Shown one piece after another: positions 7,312-15,012 of a stretch of DNA of 24,611 nucleotides (position 1 is its first letter; each line of letters opens with the position of its first letter). The notes below the pieces were generated by a model. The model was not told where the DNA came from, searched no databases, and was given only the letters and a program-made list of their open reading frames with translations. Position numbers and translations under genes: made by a program. The stretch spans positions 1 to 24,611 of IMG/VR virus record IMGVR_UViG_3300017697_000092. The stretch is one strand, 5' to 3'. Source of the DNA: a virus.

Positions 7312-8902
7312 CTTCCTGTCCCTTCTTTACTACTACTTGAACTTCATCATGGATGAACGCTACAATCTGTGCGTCCAGCTTGGCTTTCTTAATGGCACGT
7401 GAGATAAACACATACCATGTCTTACAGATTATAGCACCAGCACTCTGTAGTAGAGTGTTTAGTGCAGCGTGGCTGTGTCGGATAGGAATGATACGTCCAT
7501 CCAATCCCTTGACCCAGCCTCGTTCATCAGCAGCCTTAGATACTGCATCCTTAAGATACTTGAGGGCTGGTAGTTTCTTCAAGAACTTCTGCTTGATTGC
7601 CTTACCTTCCTTCGCACCCTTGCCTATGATCTTGCCTGTCTTCTCATCACCTGAACCATAAAGAAATCCATAGATGAATGTCTTAGCCTGATTACGTGAC
7701 TCAAGACCAGCAGCCATCTGGTTAGCAGTATGAATGTCACCATTCAAGACCACATCAGCATACGATCCATCGTCATAAGCAGCCATATAATGAGCGAGAC
7801 AGCGTAACTCAAGACCAGAAGCATCAGCACCAAGTAGACTATACCCGCTAGGAGAGATGAATAGTTCTCTACACTCCTTGCCATACGGCGCACCAACGCT
7901 AGGTATCTGGGCTGTGTTAGGATTAGAATGAGTACAACGAGAGGTGACAGCACCCATATGATTGACACGTCCATGAATTTTTCCACCCTTCTCCATCTTC
8001 AGCCATGCTTGCTTACCTGTAGCTAGTTGGCCTATGCGTTTATTCAACAGTAGGTATTCATTCAGTAACTTAGCCTCTGGCATATCAATACCAGACAGCA
8101 CAGTCTCATCTACCTTAGGTTCACCACTGTCAGTAAACGCCTTTGGTTTCCAACCACGCTTCATTAGTCTGTCTGCAATCTGCATACGTGATGCGGGGTT
8201 GAATGGAATAGTCTTGGTCTTTGTTTTTAGTTCAATGATAGTAGGCTCAAAGGTACTGACTAACTCATCCTCAATGTCAGACCTACGTTGTGCTAGCCTA
8301 CTGTAAAGAGCCTGAGCTTCCTGTACATTAAAGTCAAAGCCATGCTCTTGTTGTTGTAGTAGTAGGGTATGAATTTCAGCTTCTAGGTCTAGTGCCAATT
8401 GGCTAAAATTTTTCTCCATAATTTTACGATACAGTTTGTTTGTAACTGCTGTGTCTTGGATGCAGTAGTCGAGCATCTCAGGGGTATATGCTGCAAAGCT
8501 CTCGCTGCCACTATTGAAATCACCTTTTAATTCTCCTAGCCTGTAGCCCCATGCCTTAAGTGAGTGACTGCCTATTAGTTTCTGAGGGAAGTTACCCCTC
8601 TTGTTTAACTTGAAGTCAATCTCTTTTACATCAGGCCATACTGTTCTAGAGTATACCAACGTATCAATAACCTCACCCTTGTAGGTGTAGCCATGTAGTT
8701 TCTTTATCACACGCAGGTCATAGTCAGTAATATTATGACCAATGAGTGTCTTTGCTTTGTCCATAAAGTCCAAGGCTTCCTGCGTCTGTGTTGGGTCAAA
8801 GGTGTGTACCTCATCAGTGTCAACATCTCTGAAGACATGACACCATACCTGAGTTACTTCATCAAGTAAGTTGTCTGCTTCTAAGTCCCATATGTATTCC
8901 AT
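7196..8902 (-). CDS. DNA polymerase, family A with 3'-5' exonuclease (T7 gp5-like)
   Basis: This 568-aa replicative polymerase has an N-terminal proofreading domain (D6/E8 in IWDLEADNL, then HNITDYDL and YCIQDTAV). Its polymerase motifs are A (GADASGLELR, D360), B (RNQAKTFIYGFLYG, K407 and Y411) and C (FIHDEVQ, D519/E520). The C-terminus (NFRCRLDSEYK...NWADTH) matches T7 gp5. It is about 135 aa shorter than gp5. One clear absence is the thioredoxin-binding insertion of the thumb, which here is a short linker around residues 218-233. The start was moved to the ATG at 8902, seven bases after GGAG, because the longer reading needs an upstream GTG. Confidence 0.96.
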   Translation of the reverse strand: MEYIWDLEADNLLDEVTQVWCHVFRDVDTDEVHTFDPTQTQEALDFMDKAKTLIGHNITDYDLRVIKKLHGYTYKGEVIDTLVYSRTVWPDVKEIDFKLNKRGNFPQKLIGSHSLKAWGYRLGELKGDFNSGSESFAAYTPEMLDYCIQDTAVTNKLYRKIMEKNFSQLALDLEAEIHTLLLQQQEHGFDFNVQEAQALYSRLAQRRSDIEDELVSTFEPTIIELKTKTKTIPFNPASRMQIADRLMKRGWKPKAFTDSGEPKVDETVLSGIDMPEAKLLNEYLLLNKRIGQLATGKQAWLKMEKGGKIHGRVNHMGAVTSRCTHSNPNTAQIPSVGAPYGKECRELFISPSGYSLLGADASGLELRCLAHYMAAYDDGSYADVVLNGDIHTANQMAAGLESRNQAKTFIYGFLYGSGDEKTGKIIGKGAKEGKAIKQKFLKKLPALKYLKDAVSKAADERGWVKGLDGRIIPIRHSHAALNTLLQSAGAIICKTWYVFISRAIKKAKLDAQIVAFIHDEVQVVVKKGQEDETGRVILECMRDVERHFNFRCRLDSEYKYGSNWADTH

Positions 8903-8920
8903 ACTGTGTCTCCGCACTAG

Positions 8921-10531
8921 TTAAAAGTCTATCTCTACCTCATCCTCATCGTCCCAGTATGTCTCAGTCATCCTTCCTGTATCTACTGAGTAAGCCAAGT
9001 GACAGGCTATGCCTGTATCCCCTGACCATCTGTTCTTTAACACCCTGACATCACTGATGTTAGAGTTGTCCTTGTCCTGCTGGTTACGCTCAAGTCCGAT
9101 AACGATATCGGATAGCTGACCAATAGCAGCACTACCACGTAGCTGGGCAAGTGATGTCTGTGCGCCATCCTCATGTCCTCTGTCACCTGATGGACGCTTG
9201 AGGTGTGAGATCAGGATCATACCACAGTTCAACTCCTCAACTAAACCTCGCAGTTTAGTCATGGTGTTGTCAATGATACGCCTCTCGTCACCACCCTCTA
9301 GCCCTGACACCACGATACTGATGTGGTCTAGGACAATGAAGTTACAACCACAACCACGTACAAGATAACGTATCTTAGATAGTAGGTTGTCACTGTCGGT
9401 ACTACCCCAGTGGTCATACAGGTACACCCTGCCTGAACCTACGGTAGCATCAAAGGCTTCCTTCATCTCTTCTGTTGATACATCCTCGTTACTCTGTAGG
9501 TGTAGCAACCTGTTCATCTCAATAGACATAAGCCCTAGTGCAGTACGCTTTACGTTCTCCTCTAGTGCTATGTAGCCTACTGTCTCACCATTCTTAATGA
9601 GACTGTGTGCTAGCTCACGTGCTAGCTGAGACTTCCCGATGCCCGATCCTGCTGTCAGCGTGACGATCTCACCCTTACGACAACCACCCACCTTCTCATT
9701 GAGTCCGGTGTATGGGTATGGGATAGAGGCACGTTCATCTACTGATGTAACCACATCCCACAGGTCTATGCCTGACACGATACCATCAGGCCGGAATGTC
9801 TTAGCACCCCACACTGCATTGATTAGTTCCTCTGTCCGTCCAGCCTGTAGCATATCACTAGCATCCTTGAGGGGAAGCTTGGCAATCTTAGCCTTGTTGG
9901 GTGGAAGGATAGAAGCTACATCAAGTGCAGCAGCCTGACCTACCTCATCATTATCAAACATAAGGATGATGCTGTCGTACTTACTAAGCCATTCGATTGA
10001 ACGTCCAATAGCTTTCTTAGCACTGTCTATGCCTGAGGGTATGCTAACGACAGGCCACTTGTTACCAAAGGCTTGGCTAAGTGACAGGGCATCAAGCTCA
10101 CCCTCGACAATAGTAATCATCTTACCACCATCACGGCATAGGTTCTGACCATACAGGCCAGCCTTCTTTAAGTCACCGATAACGGTGAAGTCCTTGTTGG
10201 GAAAGCGTACCTTCTGTGCCTGTAGTGTACCGTGATCGTCATAGTAGTTGGCTACTTGTACCTTACTACCATGATACTCAGACACACCATACTTCCAGTG
10301 TTTAGATGTAGCCTCGCTGATCCTACGCTTACCGAAAGCTTGGGGCGTGACCTCTAGGAAGTTAGCATTTGCTTTCGGCATTACCATCTCCTGTATCTCC
10401 TGCCCATCAGCAGGGGTTAGTGTCTGGCAAGAGAAGCAGTAGTGATTACCGTTGCTGTATAAAGCATTAGCATCACTACTACCACAGTGAGGACAGGCTT
10501 CATGCCTGATGAACTCACTATCCTCTTGCAT
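8921..10531 (-). CDS. DNA primase-helicase (T7 gp4-like)
   Basis: This 536-aa bifunctional replisome protein has an N-terminal zinc ribbon (C13, C16, C32, C35), a TOPRIM primase core (IVEGELDAL, then ILMFDNDEVG), and a DnaB-type helicase domain. The helicase has Walker A AGSGIGKSQLA, the Walker B-like FIVLDHISI, and motif 4 LAQLRGSAAIGQLSD. The acidic C-terminal tail ends in phenylalanine (DDEDEVEIDF). In T7 gp4 such a tail contacts the polymerase. The ATG overlaps the upstream gene by 14 bases with a GAGGAAGAG Shine-Dalgarno region. It unwinds DNA and makes primers for the adjacent polymerase. Confidence 0.96.
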   Translation of the reverse strand: MQEDSEFIRHEACPHCGSSDANALYSNGNHYCFSCQTLTPADGQEIQEMVMPKANANFLEVTPQAFGKRRISEATSKHWKYGVSEYHGSKVQVANYYDDHGTLQAQKVRFPNKDFTVIGDLKKAGLYGQNLCRDGGKMITIVEGELDALSLSQAFGNKWPVVSIPSGIDSAKKAIGRSIEWLSKYDSIILMFDNDEVGQAAALDVASILPPNKAKIAKLPLKDASDMLQAGRTEELINAVWGAKTFRPDGIVSGIDLWDVVTSVDERASIPYPYTGLNEKVGGCRKGEIVTLTAGSGIGKSQLARELAHSLIKNGETVGYIALEENVKRTALGLMSIEMNRLLHLQSNEDVSTEEMKEAFDATVGSGRVYLYDHWGSTDSDNLLSKIRYLVRGCGCNFIVLDHISIVVSGLEGGDERRIIDNTMTKLRGLVEELNCGMILISHLKRPSGDRGHEDGAQTSLAQLRGSAAIGQLSDIVIGLERNQQDKDNSNISDVRVLKNRWSGDTGIACHLAYSVDTGRMTETYWDDEDEVEIDF

Positions 10532-10769
10532 CCAACTCTTCCTCTAAGATTGTAGACATCATGCGGAACCCATCTGCAATCCTAGCTAGTTCAGGATCAG
10601 GATACTTGTCAGCATCTTGGCACATCATGTAAGCCATGTCATCATAGTCTACTGCTTCGTGAAACTCCAAGTCATCCATGTAAACTGAGAAGCTCAGGCC
10701 ATTCTTAGTAAACTCAGCCTGTAGATCAACCTCAGATACAATCTCTTCTACTGTGTCAATGACACTCAT
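10518..10769 (-). CDS. Small acidic protein between endonuclease I and primase, unknown function
   Basis: The 83-aa product starts MSVIDTVEEIVSEVDL and is strongly acidic (VDYDDMAYMMCQDADKYPDPE, then EEELDARG), with predicted helices and no membrane segment. The start is the ATG at 10769, which forms a TAATG overlap with the endonuclease stop and has GAGGAG eight or nine bases upstream. The longer ORF reading lacks these signals. Position in the replication operon suggests a role there. Its acidity could indicate a DNA mimic or a binding partner, but no family is recognised. Confidence 0.78.
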   Translation of the reverse strand: MSVIDTVEEIVSEVDLQAEFTKNGLSFSVYMDDLEFHEAVDYDDMAYMMCQDADKYPDPELARIADGFRMMSTILEEELDARG

Positions 10770-11146
10770 TACAACCACTCCTCTGGTATTGTACCCTCTG
10801 CCCAGACAAACCCTTGTCGGTCTGCCCACTCACCACAGGTCATCTTAGACCCATCCTTTCTTTTCTTAGCACCCTGTATGGTAGAGCTTGCCTTCTGAAA
10901 TACAAAGCGGATATCCAAGTCGGGATACTGTGCCTTGATTGACTTCATCTTGCGTTGGCTATCCTGTCTAAGATAACCCTTAAGCTCTACGATCATATTA
11001 CCTACTGCTAAGTCAGGGATGTAGTGACGTTCCACATAGTAGGCCATCTTGTCTGGCTCGTACTGGTATGAAACGCCACGCTCGTTAAGGTCTTCGATGA
11101 CCCTTGCCTCAAAAGTCCCCTTGGTCTTTAGCATCAGCGGTATCAT
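10769..11146 (-). CDS. Endonuclease I, Holliday-junction resolvase (T7 gp3-like)
   Basis: The 125-aa protein aligns by motif with T7 endonuclease I: FEARVIEDLNERGVSYQYE at the N-terminus, then HYIPDLAV and MIVELKGYL, YPDLDIRFVF, and the end GTIPEEWL. Expected catalytic residues E13, D45, E54 and K56 are present (T7 E20, D55, E65, K67). It resolves branched DNA and breaks host DNA. The ATG at 11146 overlaps the SSB gene by 38 bases. An in-frame ATG at 11134 is an alternative, and neither has a strong Shine-Dalgarno. Confidence 0.93.
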   Translation of the reverse strand: MIPLMLKTKGTFEARVIEDLNERGVSYQYEPDKMAYYVERHYIPDLAVGNMIVELKGYLRQDSQRKMKSIKAQYPDLDIRFVFQKASSTIQGAKKRKDGSKMTCGEWADRQGFVWAEGTIPEEWL

Positions 11147-11744
11147 CTACATCATTGAACATCTCTTGGTTATCATCCTTCACAACTGCTTGGGTAATGT
11201 AACCATCCTCTTCATCAAAGAGGTTAGTGGTAGGCATACCGTACTCTACCAAGTCAATGACCTGTACACCCAGCATCTTTAGGGATACACCAACAGTCTT
11301 AGTAGCTGGCATCATGTAAGGGTTGGGCTGTACTTTAACAATCACCTTAGAACCATTACCGATTAGAGTGTCGGGGTTGATAGGCTTAACCTTTGAGTCA
11401 CAGACAAAGGGTTTCTGTACTCGTTTGGTTCCATCACGTAGTACCTGCACTGCCTTGAGTTTACAGTTGAACGTGACGTTACCAGTATCGTTACCATCTT
11501 CATCGTACTCAGTGGTGTAGGCTGGAGTAGTGGACAGGACAGCTTTGAGTTTCGGCTGTTCCTTGACAACTTCAGCTAGCTTCTGGGTTGCGTAGCTGTC
11601 TAGTTGTTCACACAATTCTGCTGCTTCTGTGACAGGCATCACTACCTTGATAGTGTACTGTCCTTCAGGCACAAACTTTGTATCAGGCTCCATTACTTTT
11701 GCCCACATTGCTGAACCTTGTATCTTCATGTGTTTCGTTTCCAT
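11109..11744 (-). CDS. Single-stranded DNA-binding protein (T7 gp2.5-like)
   Basis: The protein is about 211 aa, starting METKHMKIQGSAMWAKV. It has an OB-fold-like beta-rich core and an acidic C-terminal tail ending in phenylalanine (FNDVDDTADAKDQGDF). T7 gp2.5 has such a tail with a terminal Phe that contacts the polymerase and gp4. The start was set at the ATG at 11744 because AAGGAG lies nine bases upstream; a longer reading from 11780 lacks a site. It is the first gene after promoter copy B and the RNA polymerase, as in other T7-like phages. Confidence 0.88.
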   Translation of the reverse strand: METKHMKIQGSAMWAKVMEPDTKFVPEGQYTIKVVMPVTEAAELCEQLDSYATQKLAEVVKEQPKLKAVLSTTPAYTTEYDEDGNDTGNVTFNCKLKAVQVLRDGTKRVQKPFVCDSKVKPINPDTLIGNGSKVIVKVQPNPYMMPATKTVGVSLKMLGVQVIDLVEYGMPTTNLFDEEDGYITQAVVKDDNQEMFNDVDDTADAKDQGDF

Positions 11745-11775
11745 ATATGTAAGCTCCTTAAGCTTTTGGTTAAAT

Positions 11776-11794
11776 GGCAATAGGGGAACTTTAG
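11776..11794 (-). promoter_or_regulatory. Candidate phage RNA polymerase promoter, copy B
   Basis: The minus strand reads CTAAAGTTCCCCTATTGCC immediately after the RNA polymerase stop codon and before the SSB gene. It shares 16 of 19 positions with copy A and 16 of 19 with copy C. This boundary is where T7-like phages start polymerase-dependent transcription of replication genes. The repeat is observed; the function is inferred. Confidence 0.6.
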
Positions 11795-11795
11795 A

Positions 11796-13439
11796 CTAAG
11801 CAAAGAAGTATTCAGACTGTAGTACCTTGCGTATGTCTAAGTCACCTAGTGCTGGTGGCAGAGGGACATCCTCTGTACCTAAAGTTTGTATAGCATGATC
11901 CCTTAACTCAGTCAACACATCATGCTCCTCGTACATCCTAACAAACTCCTGACGTATAAGGTCAGACATCATAGGCATCAGGCTACTGTGTGTGCCGTAG
12001 CTGTCATGTACCATGTGAAAATTTAGGATACCACGGTTCACACAGGCATTGATGGTCTTGGTCATAGCTGCTGCATCCAGAGAGTGGATGAAGTTAGGGC
12101 TACTGCCTGAACCTGTACGTCTGCGTGATACTGTTGACTGTTCCTCAAGCATGTTAAGCTTGACTATCTCGCCATTGATGTGTGTCTTGATGCGCTTGGT
12201 TGTTGTGTTATTGTATGACTGTAACACTAGCCAGCCTGTGGGTGTGACCCACTCCATGTGTTTGTTTACGTCAGCATATACATCTCCTACTGATTTGATA
12301 TAGTCCATCACCCTGCTTGCTGCAACGATCACATTACTTATAGCATCCCATACATAGTTAGCAAGGTATACACTTGCAGGGAACAGGTCTTCACCAAAGG
12401 GATTGTCACCTGTATCGTTGATCTGTTCTTCCATAGCCTCTTGGATGTAGGCTCTACATGAGTGCTTAGTACCTGAGTATGGTACGATCATCACTGGCCT
12501 CTTGGTTAGCTTACGAGAGACACCAAACCTCTTCCACTGACGTGACATCTCTGTGTCCTCGTTCATCACACGTGCCATAGCTTCCATTGCTACCTCAGTG
12601 TAGATATCCTGAGGCTGGGTGGCAGGTAGTAGATTGGTAGCCCTACCCCCACGCTCATCCCTTAGGATGGCTGAGAGGTGCTGTAAGCCGTTGCAACTGC
12701 CATCTGCTGACACAGGTAGGGTTGAGATGTAACCCCAGCCCTGCCGTACTAGCTGTGCAAACTCAAAGCACCATGCTAGGAATTGGTAAGGCTTGTCAGC
12801 CTCTAGCCACAGTAGATTATCGTAAGGGTTCTCAGCAATACGAACAAACTCATCTGACTTGTCCCATGCCCATGACTCACGCTGGTCTAGTGTGATCTTG
12901 TCGTTACCATACAGGTTAGCACCATGAATACACAACCACCGTGCCTCATCCCAGTTGTTGATAGCCACGCCATTACTAAATGTAAGGAGTGACTTGCTCC
13001 AGTCTGCTGACTGAGGAGAGAGGAAGGTACAGCTAGCATACTTGCGTGACCTAAAGTCATTCTGCCATACATAATAGAACTCATCATGCTTGGCATAGTC
13101 CTCAGCTACTTGCAGTGTACGCTCAACCTGTATGCGCTTGCTCACGGTGCGATTGTTATGGGAGTAGATAGCAGTACGCTGTCGTGACCATAGCACAAAC
13201 TCTTCTCTGTCTGCCCCAGTCAATTCCTTAGGGTCTTTGTCAAAGGGATACATGGGTAGAGGTAGGTCATCCTTTGCAGGTAGCTTACCCCACTGCTGCC
13301 CACCATCCCATACAGTACGCAGTACTTGTAGCACAGGCTTGTTGATCTGCCATGCAGTACGCTGTAGTGCGTTAAGGCATGAGTATTCCTGACCTAACTC
13401 AGCGTCCTCTAGTCTTCTTAACTGTTCACCTACACTCAT
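11796..13439 (-). CDS. T7-type RNA polymerase, catalytic (C-terminal) subunit of a split enzyme
   Basis: These 547 aa correspond to T7 RNA polymerase from about residue 300 to its end. Catalytic residues are present: D246 in SADGSCNGLQH (T7 D537), K313 and Y321 in TKRPVMIVPYSG (T7 K631, Y639), and D479 in MVHDSYGT (T7 D812). The specificity-loop region (WVTPTGWLVLQSYNN...) has diverged from T7. The ending SEYFFA matches the T7 FAFA-type end. The start ATG overlaps the stop of the N-terminal ORF (ATGA), with GAGG upstream. It lacks the N-terminal domain, which is encoded just upstream, so it should work only with that partner, unless the split is a sequence error. Confidence 0.93.
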   Translation of the reverse strand: MSVGEQLRRLEDAELGQEYSCLNALQRTAWQINKPVLQVLRTVWDGGQQWGKLPAKDDLPLPMYPFDKDPKELTGADREEFVLWSRQRTAIYSHNNRTVSKRIQVERTLQVAEDYAKHDEFYYVWQNDFRSRKYASCTFLSPQSADWSKSLLTFSNGVAINNWDEARWLCIHGANLYGNDKITLDQRESWAWDKSDEFVRIAENPYDNLLWLEADKPYQFLAWCFEFAQLVRQGWGYISTLPVSADGSCNGLQHLSAILRDERGGRATNLLPATQPQDIYTEVAMEAMARVMNEDTEMSRQWKRFGVSRKLTKRPVMIVPYSGTKHSCRAYIQEAMEEQINDTGDNPFGEDLFPASVYLANYVWDAISNVIVAASRVMDYIKSVGDVYADVNKHMEWVTPTGWLVLQSYNNTTTKRIKTHINGEIVKLNMLEEQSTVSRRRTGSGSSPNFIHSLDAAAMTKTINACVNRGILNFHMVHDSYGTHSSLMPMMSDLIRQEFVRMYEEHDVLTELRDHAIQTLGTEDVPLPPALGDLDIRKVLQSEYFFA

Positions 13440-14209
13440 CTTCGCCTCACTATCGGTAGCTCTGGTATGTAATCACTGTGGTATCCACCACCTGTTACGC
13501 TTGTCCAGTCCTTAGGTACTATGAGACAGGGTGCAAAGCGTGGCCTTGCTGTCTCAGTGTACTGCCTAAAGCCATTGATCCATGCCTCAGTCTCTGAGGT
13601 AGCCTTAACAATTGTGGTAGTCTTGGTCTTGCCTGACCTCTGCTTCTGTAACTCTACTAGACCTGTAGTTCTTACGACTACATCTATCATCCTACAGCCT
13701 ACGTGGATACGGTCAGACTTGTTCCACTCAGTATGCTTGAACCCATCCTTGTTCATCTTGTGTGTCAGGCCGTAGCGTCTAGCATTACTAGACTTCTTCA
13801 GTGCCAGCTTGATGGTGTTACGTGCTACGTCACCCTCATCTGCTACCCACCTGTCTAGTCTGTCCTGCATTTCAATAGCACCACCAATGATGTGTGCTAG
13901 GTACAGTAGCCCCTGCCTGTGTGAGATACCATCTATCAGGGTAATCAGTGATAGGTAGGCTACCTCTTCTACCTTCATGTCTTTAATAAGACCGTAAGTT
14001 ATATCCCTGTTGGACTTAGGGTTGTCTATTAGTTCCTTTACTCCTGCTGCAACAGCACTAACAGTGCGTGATACAATGACCTGTCCATGTTGGGTACGAG
14101 ACTCAGACTTACTGGCAATAGCCTTGTCTAAATCCTTACGGTATCGTTCTATACCTGCTGTTATCATCTCTTGTTCTAGTGATAACTGAGTTTCTAAAGT
14201 TCCCCTCAT
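13436..14209 (-). CDS. T7-type RNA polymerase, N-terminal (promoter-recognition) subunit of a split enzyme
   Basis: These 257 aa align with T7 RNA polymerase residues of about 30-300. Landmarks are LSLEQEMITAGIERYRKDL at the N-terminus, VEEVAYLSLITLIDG, DRIHVGCRMIDVVVRTTGL (T7 IHVGVRCIEMLIESTGM) and WTSVTGGGY at 235-243. In T7 this domain binds the promoter, melts DNA and holds early RNA. The ORF stops with TGA after PIVRRR, exactly where the next ORF begins. Nothing seems missing between the two. The ATG at 14209 has AGGGGG nine bases upstream. Splitting at a domain border, with coupled re-initiation, suggests two polypeptides that assemble. Confidence 0.88.
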   Translation of the reverse strand: MRGTLETQLSLEQEMITAGIERYRKDLDKAIASKSESRTQHGQVIVSRTVSAVAAGVKELIDNPKSNRDITYGLIKDMKVEEVAYLSLITLIDGISHRQGLLYLAHIIGGAIEMQDRLDRWVADEGDVARNTIKLALKKSSNARRYGLTHKMNKDGFKHTEWNKSDRIHVGCRMIDVVVRTTGLVELQKQRSGKTKTTTIVKATSETEAWINGFRQYTETARPRFAPCLIVPKDWTSVTGGGYHSDYIPELPIVRRR

Positions 14210-14212
14210 GGT
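14194..14212 (+). promoter_or_regulatory. Plus-strand partial copy of the candidate phage promoter, antisense to the early region
   Basis: The plus strand reads CTAAAGTTCCCCTCATGGT. The first 13 bases are identical to copy B and the downstream part has two further matches. It overlaps the first codons of the RNA polymerase N-terminal gene in the opposite direction. If it is active, transcription would run antisense to the early genes. It also makes a 14-base inverted repeat with the end of the polymerase gene. Function is uncertain because the sequence is also coding. Confidence 0.3.
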
Positions 14213-14220
14213 TAAGCCCC

Positions 14221-14376
14221 CTAAAGATTACTAGTTAGGATACCTGTTACACCTGCTACCATCATCAGTATCATTAGCATCATCTGCTTACCAATAACTT
14301 CTTCTAAGTTAGTACGGTAACCATATACTGCTACTGCTAGCATCCCTAAATATATACCATATAATACTAAGCTCAT
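14221..14376 (-). CDS. Small two-helix membrane protein, unknown function
   Basis: The 51-aa product starts MSLVLYGIYLGMLAVAVYGY. It has two hydrophobic segments (about residues 2-20 and 32-50) joined by a short charged loop, so it is probably a small inner-membrane protein. The start was set at the ATG at 14376, which overlaps the upstream TGA as TGATG, with GGAG seven bases upstream. It is the last small gene before the RNA polymerase. Early T7-like phage membrane peptides often act on the host, but no family is recognised. Confidence 0.68.
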   Translation of the reverse strand: MSLVLYGIYLGMLAVAVYGYRTNLEEVIGKQMMLMILMMVAGVTGILTSNL

Positions 14377-14561
14377 CACTCTTCTCCATAGTAACGCATC
14401 ATCCACTCCTGCTGGGCAGTAATGATCTCATACTCATCAGCATCCTCAGACCACTCAGCTAGGCACTCAATACAGAACCACTCTATCTTATTATCAATAG
14501 CGTATACTGCTTCTGCCTCACCCTTGTTACAGTAGGGGCAGGTCTTAAAGCCCATACTCAT
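14376..14561 (-). CDS. Small zinc-ribbon protein, unknown function
   Basis: The 61-aa product has two CxxC pairs (CPYC at 8-11 and CIEC at 30-33), spaced like a zinc ribbon, followed by an acidic stretch (SEDADEYEI). Such small zinc proteins can bind nucleic acid or host proteins. The target is unknown. The ATG overlaps the upstream stop (ATGA), with GGGGA upstream, and the gene overlaps the next one by one base. It belongs to the early operon. Confidence 0.75.
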   Translation of the reverse strand: MSMGFKTCPYCNKGEAEAVYAIDNKIEWFCIECLAEWSEDADEYEIITAQQEWMMRYYGEE

Positions 14562-14743
14562 TTTGGTTTCCCCATCGTAAAGAATACTTTGTCTCCTACA
14601 GACAGGCTAGGTACGTCAGGATTTACATTCTGCTTACCTACATACTTCACTTCATACCCAGCTTGGATATTATCCTGTGCTGTAGCAAAGAACTCTGCGT
14701 TGTCATACATAAACAACCCTACAAATACTGTCAAGATAATCAT
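14558..14743 (-). CDS. Small membrane-anchored or exported protein, unknown function
   Basis: The 61-aa product begins MIILTVFVGLFMYDNAEFF, a hydrophobic N-terminus that could be a signal anchor, followed by a soluble domain with VPSLSVGDKVFF. The ATG follows GGGGAAAG and overlaps the previous stop as TAATG. The next gene overlaps by ATGA. No family is recognised. The location in the early region suggests a host-directed or accessory function. Confidence 0.68.
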   Translation of the reverse strand: MIILTVFVGLFMYDNAEFFATAQDNIQAGYEVKYVGKQNVNPDVPSLSVGDKVFFTMGKPK

Positions 14744-15012
14744 TAGATACTTTCCCCTTCTTCTTTTACTCGTAACATTTTACCTGCTGTGTAGCCATGC
14801 TTGAACTTGATCCAGTACTGTGCCTCAGTATCCTTATCATATGAGTTAACATACTTGTCCTTGTGATACCCTGCACCATAACCTAGTACATAGGCATCAT
14901 CATATGTGTTACGTTTGTTAGCCCAGTTTTTCCAAGCGTTCATCTGTGCATCCTGCATCGACTGTCTCCTTCTTGATTGCATCACTGCTTTATGTACTGG
15001 TGTTATCTTCAT
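14743..15012 (-). CDS. Small basic protein with an RMF-like Gly/Tyr pattern
   Basis: The 89-aa protein has a basic N-terminal helix region (MQSRRRQSMQDAQMNAWKNW). A C-terminal half, about residues 40-78, follows the pattern AYxxGYxAG-x(n)-NxY-x(n)-YW-x4-GYxxGK. That arrangement resembles ribosome modulation factor and related small bacterial and phage proteins. The resemblance is by eye only. If real, it would suggest binding to ribosomes or RNA. The ATG overlaps the upstream stop as TAATG, and its Shine-Dalgarno is weak. An unrelated helical protein remains possible. Confidence 0.68.
   Translation of the reverse strand: MKITPVHKAVMQSRRRQSMQDAQMNAWKNWANKRNTYDDAYVLGYGAGYHKDKYVNSYDKDTEAQYWIKFKHGYTAGKMLRVKEEGESI

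Noticed and set aside
11103-11121. Plus-strand sequence CTCAAAAGTCCCCTTGGTC, similar to the promoter motif
   Set aside because: It needs a gap to align and lies in a coding overlap (SSB/endonuclease), so it is probably coincidence.
13430-13445. Programmed -1 ribosomal frameshift joining the two RNA polymerase ORFs
   Set aside because: There is no slippery heptamer at the joint and the second ORF has its own ATG and upstream GAGG. Coupled re-initiation is simpler.
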